Positions 14,865 through 19,729 of a stretch of DNA of 19,729 nucleotides are shown here, piece after piece. The stretch is from DATGKK01 sp035294725 (GTDB lineage Bacteria > Actinomycetota > Acidimicrobiia > Acidimicrobiales > Bog-793): contig DATGKK010000022.1 in assembly GCA_035294725.1 (NCBI GenBank), forward strand, positions 1 to 19,729, written 5' to 3'. The position numbers were made by a program, and so were the translations under genes. The stretch's first letter is position 1. Every line of letters starts with the position of its first letter. The notes below the pieces were generated by a model, which was not told the origin of the DNA, did no database searches, and saw nothing but the letters and a program-made list of their open reading frames with translations.

Positions 14865-14870
14865 ACGCTA
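14865..14870 (-). promoter_or_regulatory. Candidate -10 TAGCGT giving a leaderless transcript
   Basis: On the minus strand TAGCGT ends 7 bases before the GTG at 14857. At that distance transcription would start at or next to the G of the start codon. No ribosome site is visible, which is consistent with leaderless translation, common in actinobacteria. The 85-base gap to the ligD-like gene holds nothing else clear. Confidence 0.45.
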
Positions 14871-14942
14871 CTGCCCGAGGGGGCGGGTCGGGTCGCTGCC
14901 GGGCCGCTGCCGCGGGCCGGAGCGGCGGTCGGGCCGGGGCGG

Positions 14943-15962
14943 TCACTCCTTCCGGGCGCGGCTCGGCGCGACCCGTCTCGCCTCGTCCGGCATCTTCGGG
15001 TACTGGGGCGGCCAGGGCGCGTCCGGGAGGCCCGCAGCGCGGTCGGACGCGGCCATCTCGAGGAGCGGCTCGATCGACTGAGGGAGGTCCCCGATCCCGG
15101 CCCACGGGTCGCCGTTGGCGGCCACCCACCCGGGCACGCTTCGCAGGGTGAGGTCGTCGGGCTCGACCGCCGGCACGTCCTCCCAGCGGATCGGCGTGCT
15201 CACCTGCCCTCCCGTGCGGGGGCGCACGGACCAAGCGCCGAAGACCGTCTTGTGGGGGGCGTTCTGGTTGAAGTCGACGAAGACCCTCTCGCCGCGCTCC
15301 TCCTTCCACCACGCTGCCGTCACGAGGTCGGGGTGGCGGCGCTCGAGCTCGCGCGCGAGGGCGAGGGCGGCCGCCCTCACCTCGACGGAGTCCCACCGAG
15401 GCTCGAGGCGCGCGTAGACGTGGATGCCGCGGTTGCCGGAGGTCTTCGGGTGCGAGGTGACCCCGAGCTCTTCGAGGAGGTCCCGGACGAGGAGCGCGAC
15501 CGCCCGCACGTCGTCGATCCCCCGGCCCGGCTGGGGGTCGAGGTCGATCCGGAGCTCGTCGGCGACCTCGGGCCGCGAGGCCGTGTAGGGCCAGAGGTGG
15601 AAGCCGAGGCAGCCGAGGTTGACGGCCCAGATCACGTGCGCCATGTCCGCGAGGACGAGGGCGTTGGACTCCGTCCCGTTCGGCGTCGCGACCACGATCG
15701 TGCGCAGCCAGTCGGGCGGGTCTCGCGGGACCCGCTTTTGGAACCACGACTTCCCGAGCGCGCCGTCCGGGAACCGCTGCAGGAGGGCGGGCCGGTCGGC
15801 GACGGCATTGAGGAGCGGCCCCTCGATCGCGAGGTAGTAGTCGACGAGGTCGCCCTTGGTCGCCTGCGCGCCAGGGAAGTAGAGCTTCTCGGGGTGCGTG
15901 ACCTCGACCTCGCGGCCGGCCACCTCCACGATCCGGCCCGGTGCCTCGGCCACGGCCTCCAA
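14943..15962 (-). CDS. ligD: Stand-alone LigD-type primase-polymerase domain (NHEJ polymerase)
   Basis: A 339-residue PolDom protein of the LigD family, which adds nucleotides, often ribonucleotides, during non-homologous end joining. Motifs in order: THPEKLYFPG (22-31), KSWFQKRVP (71-79), HVIWAVNLGCLGFHLWP (109-125, with His122), the metal pair Asp140/Asp142 in RIDLDP, KTSGNRGIHVY (173-183) and VFVDFNQNAPHKT (227-239, with Asp230). There is no ligase or 3'-phosphoesterase domain, so this is the split-gene form seen in many actinobacteria. The start is TTG 15962, chosen because GGAGGTGG lies just upstream; GTG 15953 is the alternative. Ku and ligase genes are not in the window. Confidence 0.92.
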   Translation of the reverse strand: MEAVAEAPGRIVEVAGREVEVTHPEKLYFPGAQATKGDLVDYYLAIEGPLLNAVADRPALLQRFPDGALGKSWFQKRVPRDPPDWLRTIVVATPNGTESNALVLADMAHVIWAVNLGCLGFHLWPYTASRPEVADELRIDLDPQPGRGIDDVRAVALLVRDLLEELGVTSHPKTSGNRGIHVYARLEPRWDSVEVRAAALALARELERRHPDLVTAAWWKEERGERVFVDFNQNAPHKTVFGAWSVRPRTGGQVSTPIRWEDVPAVEPDDLTLRSVPGWVAANGDPWAGIGDLPQSIEPLLEMAASDRAAGLPDAPWPPQYPKMPDEARRVAPSRARKE

Positions 15963-16066
15963 GCTAGGCCACCTCCGGCCCTGGCGGCGCGGACCGGGGG
16001 CACCTGCTGCATTGCGAGCGCCAGCAGACCCAACCGCCCAGCTGCGAATACGGCTCGACCCGCAAG

Positions 16067-16072
16067 TAGCGT
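16067..16072 (+). promoter_or_regulatory. Candidate -10 TAGCGT for the phosphotransferase
   Basis: TAGCGT lies 10 bases before the GTG at 16083, implying a leader of only a few bases or none. The 120-base divergent gap to ligD contains no ribosome site for this gene. A -35 is not evident. Confidence 0.4.
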
Positions 16073-16082
16073 CATGTGACTC

Positions 16083-17243
16083 GTGAGCACTGCCAAAGAC
16101 CCCCCCAGCCACCTCGTCCACGGGATGACCCTCGATGCGGGCGACGGCGCGGAGCCTGACTGGCCACCACTGACCGAGAGCGAAGTGCGCCTCGTGCTCG
16201 GCGCTGCCGGCCTCGACACACCGGCCGTGATCGAGTGGCGCTCGCCCCGGCCCTTCTCGGCGGCAGCGCTCGTGCGAGCCGGCGACCGCTCGATGGTCGT
16301 GAAGCGCCACGACCTCCAGGTCCGGGACGCGAGGAAACTCGAGGCCGAGCACGACTTCGCCTCCTTCCTCGCCGGCAGGGGCATCCCGGTGCCACCCCTG
16401 CTCGCCCCGACGCTCGAGCTCGGAGGCTGCGCCTACGAAATTCTCGGGGTCGTGCCAGGCTGCGACAGCTACCGGGACGCCTGGTCGTGGACGCCCTACC
16501 GTTCGGGCCGCCATGCCGAGGCGGCAGGCCGGGCGCTCGCAGAGCTCCACCTCGCGAGCGAGGGCTACGACGGACGGCCGCGTCCCCCGGCCGCGCTCCT
16601 CGGCTCGACAACGGTCATCGACGCGGCCGACCCCGTGGCCGCCATCGAGCGGCTGTCTCGCTGCCTGCCAGGCCTGGCCGGCTTCCTCGCGCTCGAGGCT
16701 GGATGGCAGGAGCGGATCACGGCGGCACTGGCGCCGTTCCACGAGCGCTGGCGCCGGCACGCGCTCCACCTCGAGCCGCTCTGGGCTCACGGCGACTGGC
16801 ATCCCTCGAACCTCTTCTGGACCGGCCCTGGCTCGGATGCCACCGTGAGCGGCGTGCTCGACTTCGGGCTCTGCAACCTGGCGACGGCCGGTTACGACCT
16901 CGCGGTGGCGATCGAGCGAGCCTGCGTCGAGTGGCTCGCACCGCCGGGCCGGCGCCGGGTGTTCGGCGACGACATGGCCGCCCTCGTGCGCGGCTACCTC
17001 GCCGTGCGGTCGCTCTCGTCCGAGGAGCGCTCGGCCCTTCCCCACCTGCTCCCGTTGGCGCACGTCGACTACGCGCTCTCGGAGATCGAGTACTTCCACG
17101 GGATCGTGGGCTCAGCAAAGAACACCCGCCTCGCCTACGAGGGCTACCTGCTCGGCCATCTCGCCTGGTTCGGGTCCGGCGCCGGGCGGGAGCTGTGCCG
17201 CCGGCTGGCAGAGATGCTCGGCGTGCCCTCGGAGCAGAGCTGA
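16083..17243 (+). CDS. Phosphotransferase of the APH / choline-kinase-like fold
   Basis: A 386-residue kinase-fold protein. The N-lobe has MVVKRHD (Lys74, ATP contact) and KLEAEHDF (Glu87). The C-lobe has the Brenner loop HGDWHPSN (His236-Asp238-Asn243) followed by the metal-binding VLDFG (Asp260). YEILGVVPG (118-126) looks like the hinge. The C-terminal helices are rich in Arg and aromatic residues. Family members phosphorylate small molecules such as aminoglycosides, choline, homoserine or sugars; nothing here points to one, and an antibiotic-resistance label would not be justified. It is followed after 36 bases by an MFS transporter on the same strand, so the pair may handle the same compound. 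Confidence 0.85.
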   Translation: MSTAKDPPSHLVHGMTLDAGDGAEPDWPPLTESEVRLVLGAAGLDTPAVIEWRSPRPFSAAALVRAGDRSMVVKRHDLQVRDARKLEAEHDFASFLAGRGIPVPPLLAPTLELGGCAYEILGVVPGCDSYRDAWSWTPYRSGRHAEAAGRALAELHLASEGYDGRPRPPAALLGSTTVIDAADPVAAIERLSRCLPGLAGFLALEAGWQERITAALAPFHERWRRHALHLEPLWAHGDWHPSNLFWTGPGSDATVSGVLDFGLCNLATAGYDLAVAIERACVEWLAPPGRRRVFGDDMAALVRGYLAVRSLSSEERSALPHLLPLAHVDYALSEIEYFHGIVGSAKNTRLAYEGYLLGHLAWFGSGAGRELCRRLAEMLGVPSEQS

Positions 17244-17257
17244 GGGCCGGCCGGCCC
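17244..17257. repeat. Perfect 14-base palindrome between kinase and transporter genes
   Basis: GGGCCGGCCGGCCC starts right after the kinase stop codon. It reads the same on both strands. It may be part of a weak terminator or an operator; in DNA this GC-rich a chance palindrome is also possible. Confidence 0.35.
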
Positions 17258-17279
17258 GGCCAGACACTAGACAGGCACC

Positions 17280-18671
17280 ATGGCGCCGGTCGACGACCAG
17301 CAACAGCGCCCAGCGGCCCTCGGCGAACACGCCGTCGTCGGCGGCACCGGCGAAAGGGAGCTGAGGCTCCGGCGCTGGAACGACCGCACGGTCTGGGCCG
17401 TGACGGCGCTCGCCGTGGCCTCCGGCTTCGGCCAGTTCGGCGTCGTCGCCGCCCTTGGCAGCGTGGCCAAGTCCTTCGGCCACATCAGCCAGGGGAGCTC
17501 GATCGCCGACCAGGCGGGTCTGTCCGGCACCGAGCTCGGCATCGGGCTCGCCATCATCAGGCTCGCCTCCCTCGGGGGCCTGCCGCTCTCCGGCCTCGCC
17601 GACCGCTTCGGCCGGCGACGGGTGCTGATCGGCACGGTCACGCTCGGCCTTGCGCTCACGGCGCTCACCACTCTCAGCCCCGGCTACTGGTGGTTCGTCG
17701 TGATCTTCGCCCTCGGCCGGCCGTTGCTGAGCGCCACGAACGCCGTGAGCCAGGTGACCGCCGCCGAGCAGACGGGGTCACGGGACCGAGCAAAGGCGGT
17801 CGCGCTCGTCGCTGCCGGCTACGGGGTCGGCGCCGGCATCACCGCCATCCTCCACAGCCTGTTCCGGCACACCCTCGGCTTCCGGGGCCTGCTCGCGCTC
17901 TGTCTCGTGCCCCTTGTCCTCGTCCAGTTCGTCCGCACGAAGGTCCCAGAACCCGACCGGTACGCCATCGCCGCCGCCTCGCCCGAGCACGCGCTCCCCG
18001 TCTTCGGCGTCGCCGCCCTCCATGGCCGCCACGCGAGGCGCCTGTGGCTCGTGGTCGCCATCACCTTCATGATCTCGGTGATCACCGGGCCGGCGAACAC
18101 CTTCGTCTTCCTCTTCGCGCAGAGCTTCGTCCACCTCTCGGGTGGCGTCACGGCGCTCATGGTCGTCGGAGCCGGCGTCTCCGGGCTCGCCGGCCTCCTT
18201 GCGGGACGCTACCTCGCCGACCGGGTCGGCCGGCGGCCGACGGCGGCTCTCGGAATGGCGGCGATCGCGGCATTCGGCGTCCTCACCTACACGGGCAGCG
18301 CAGCCGGCCTCGTCGTCGGCTACGTCGCGGGCGTCCTCGCCGGTGCCGTCCTTGCGCCGGCCCTCGGCGCCCTCGTGAACGAGCTCTTCCCGACCTCGGT
18401 GCGGGCCTCGGTGGCGGGCTGGGTCGTCGCCGCGGGTGTGCTCGGCGCCGTGGCGGGCCTGCTCGTCTTCGGCGCCGTCGCCGACGTGGGCAACCGCTTC
18501 GGCCTCTCGGCTGCCGTCCTGTTCCTCCCGAGCGCTCTCGCGGGCGCCCTGTTCTTCGCCCTTCCGGAGTCGAGAGGGCTCGAGCCGGAGGAGCTCGAGG
18601 CAGCCGGCTTTGCAAGGCTGGGCTCGCGCTGGCGATCGCTCCCGGACGAGGTCCCTTCCTCCAGCGAGTAG
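17280..18671 (+). CDS. Major facilitator superfamily transporter
   Basis: A 463-residue membrane transporter with about twelve hydrophobic segments starting near residue 38. The cytoplasmic loop motif A occurs in both halves: GLADRFGRRRV (105-115) and YLADRVGRRPT (about 310-320). FPTSVRASVAGW near the tenth/eleventh helices is typical of the sugar/metabolite-proton symporter branch (YceI, ShiA and benzoate-transporter-like). The first 35 residues are hydrophilic and cytoplasmic. The ATG at 17280 has only a weak ribosome site (ACAGG). Substrate is not deducible; shared orientation with the phosphotransferase hints at uptake or export of that enzyme's substrate or product. Confidence 0.9.
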   Translation: MAPVDDQQQRPAALGEHAVVGGTGERELRLRRWNDRTVWAVTALAVASGFGQFGVVAALGSVAKSFGHISQGSSIADQAGLSGTELGIGLAIIRLASLGGLPLSGLADRFGRRRVLIGTVTLGLALTALTTLSPGYWWFVVIFALGRPLLSATNAVSQVTAAEQTGSRDRAKAVALVAAGYGVGAGITAILHSLFRHTLGFRGLLALCLVPLVLVQFVRTKVPEPDRYAIAAASPEHALPVFGVAALHGRHARRLWLVVAITFMISVITGPANTFVFLFAQSFVHLSGGVTALMVVGAGVSGLAGLLAGRYLADRVGRRPTAALGMAAIAAFGVLTYTGSAAGLVVGYVAGVLAGAVLAPALGALVNELFPTSVRASVAGWVVAAGVLGAVAGLLVFGAVADVGNRFGLSAAVLFLPSALAGALFFALPESRGLEPEELEAAGFARLGSRWRSLPDEVPSSSE

Positions 18672-18702
18672 CCGGTCCTGCTCCCTCGGTCGGTCTCTCA
18701 GC

Positions 18703-18984
18703 GGTGGCTGCGTACGAAGGTGACGAAGGGGCCGGGACAACGAGCCGCACCGACCTCACGTGGGTCATCAACGCCTGAGCACTCTTGCGCGAGGCCTGCA
18801 ACACGCCCGGCGACCTCGAGGTGGCCGCCAGCACGCTCGTCGTCCGCCTCGACCCTCTCTCTGCGCCCCGGCGGACCCGGGCGCTCGCTGCACTATGCGA
18901 GGAGCTCACGCCGCCGAGACCACCTATCCAGGCACCGACCTCATCCTGCGCTACAGCGTCAAAGACGCTCCTGGCATCGCATGA
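18703..18984 (+). pseudogene. Degraded C-terminal fragment, transposase-like
   Basis: A protein-like trace runs YEGDEG, TDLTWVINA, then an in-frame TGA (18776-18778), then LLREACNTPGDLEVAAS and ALAALCEELT. It shifts frame near 18905 into ETTYPGTDLILRYSVK, ending TGA at 18982-18984. The stop and the frameshift make it a pseudogene. The tail (T-x-YPGTDL-x-LRYSVK) resembles the end of actinobacterial transposase-like proteins I have seen, but I cannot name the IS family with certainty. The 5' end is missing; the MFS gene ends only about 30 bases earlier. Confidence 0.5.
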
Positions 18985-18990
18985 ACTTCG

Positions 18991-19206
18991 TCACCATGTC
19001 CGGTGTCGTGGGCTCGAACTCGCTGCCCGGCGAGGCGGCGACGCGGTGCCGGCCGAAAGCGGGGTCTTCTGCCGGATTCGTCGGTCAGCCGGCCCAAGGT
19101 AGCGACGGAGCGACTCCAGCATGATCCTCGTGATGAAGCCCTCGGGGTCGTGGAAGCCCCCGAGCGGCGGATCGGATGCGGACGATGGCGGCGTTGTTGG
19201 ACTCAG
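18991..19206 (-). pseudogene. ISL3-type transposase C-terminal remnant
   Basis: On the minus strand, TESNNAAIVRIRSAARG leads, after one frameshift, into GFHDPEGFITRIMLESLRR. This matches the ISL3 transposase ending pattern (ES-x-N-x-x-I-R...A-x-GF-x-xPE...LML). The frameshift falls in a run of five C/G (19157-19161). Upstream transposase domains and terminal repeats are absent, so only a fragment survives. Confidence 0.45.
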
Positions 19207-19729
19207 TTAGACGAGCTCGTAGAGCGGGCACGCGCCGTCAACGACCGTCTGCTTATGATCGAACGTCCCGGCCGCCAGGGCTGTGCCATCGGCTCTGCGC
19301 TCTTCGAGCGCATCCACCAGCCCTACGTACGGGAGGGCCAACGAACCGGAGCCCTGCGCTTCGGCGATCAACGCGCCATGGCCCTGGCCGGTGCACTCTG
19401 CCTCGTCGTCCATGCCGCCACCGGCTTCACCAACAAGAGCCTCCGCGGCCGTGTTGCCGGACTCCTCGGCTGCGACTACGGCTCGTCGCAGATGAGACGC
19501 GCCCGACGGCTGCTCGACACCCTCCCCGCGGCCGCGACGGCTGCTCCCTGGGCACGGACCGCTGGTCTCGTGGCCCTCTACCAGGGCGAAGGCGCGCGAA
19601 CCTTTGTGGTCAGGGCACTGATGTGGAACGGCTTGTCAAGTGGGTCGCGGGACTTTCTGCTGAGGGCTTCGGGGCGCGTTGAAGTAAGGGAGGGCGGTCA
19701 AGGGTCGGCCGTAGGCCGAGCGAGGACAC
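19201..19729 (+). pseudogene. 5'-truncated gene of a recurrent actinobacterial protein, runs off the window
   Basis: An open plus-strand frame reads LDELVERARAVNDRLL, MIERPGRQGCAIGSALFE, YVREGQRTGALRFGDQ, ALCLVVHAATGFTNKS and LRGRVAGLLGC. This is clearly coding, and I believe it belongs to a protein that recurs in many copies in actinobacteria, often near mobile elements. The N-terminal part is missing: upstream is the oppositely oriented ISL3-type fragment. After SSQM the family normally continues into a winged-helix-like end (as I recall, 'YDLRRLR..GLI'); here it instead reads RRARRLLDTLPAAA, suggesting a junction or frameshift. The first usable start would be ATG 19255. No stop occurs before the window end. 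Confidence 0.5.

Noticed and set aside
15963..17099. N-terminal extension of the LigD-type frame by about 380 codons
   Set aside because: The extension is antisense to the phosphotransferase and lacks family similarity. A strong ribosome site supports TTG 15962 instead.
16235..18778. 847-codon plus-strand open frame across the kinase and MFS genes
   Set aside because: It is out of frame with both recognised proteins and very Arg/Pro-rich. Only its last codons coincide with the transposase-like remnant.

Overview
The window is very GC-rich DNA (about 70% G+C by eye) with strong G/C preference at third codon positions, frequent GTG and TTG starts, ATGA stop/start overlaps and at least one probably leaderless gene. 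This fits an actinobacterium. An Acidimicrobiia-like soil or freshwater lineage is my guess; no rRNA or other marker settles it.

Layout. (1) Positions 1-2587, plus strand: two tandem paralogues of the 5-formyltetrahydrofolate cyclo-ligase-like family (COG0212; the first is cut by the window edge), translationally coupled to an NCS1-family nucleobase/vitamin permease. (2) 2886-3659, plus: an alpha/beta hydrolase, meeting the next cluster tail to tail at a hairpin. (3) 6842 down to 3675, minus: a cold-adaptation-like cluster of DEAD-box RNA helicase, acyl-CoA delta-9-type desaturase (ATGA overlap), CspA-type cold-shock protein, a small HTH-like ORF without a normal start codon, and a small Cys/His protein. 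A long apparently gene-free, hairpin-containing stretch lies upstream of the helicase. (4) 7563-9804, minus: an alpha/beta hydrolase and a two-domain VOC (glyoxalase-fold) protein around about 660 bases of degraded-looking DNA. (5) tRNA-Gly(GCC) at 9966-10038, minus, with a recognisable promoter. (6) 10206-12782, plus: a GGDEF diguanylate cyclase with an unusual C-terminal membrane anchor and low-complexity tail, then a DUF169 protein. (7) 14857 down to 12789, minus: an unrecognised conserved-looking protein coupled by ATGA overlap to fumarylacetoacetase, implying a joint role at the end of tyrosine/homogentisate breakdown or a similar aromatic pathway. (8) 15962-14943, minus: a stand-alone LigD-type primase-polymerase domain. 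(9) 16083-18671, plus: an APH-fold phosphotransferase and an MFS transporter. (10) 18703-19729: broken mobile-element-like genes.

Most of the window reads as ordinary chromosome made of short two- to five-gene operons. The parts most likely to hold undescribed biology are the small genes behind cspA, the protein coupled to fumarylacetoacetase, the paired COG0212 paralogues with their permease, and the diguanylate cyclase with its His/Gly/Ser-rich tail. I saw no CRISPR array, rRNA, prophage, intact insertion sequence or defence system.
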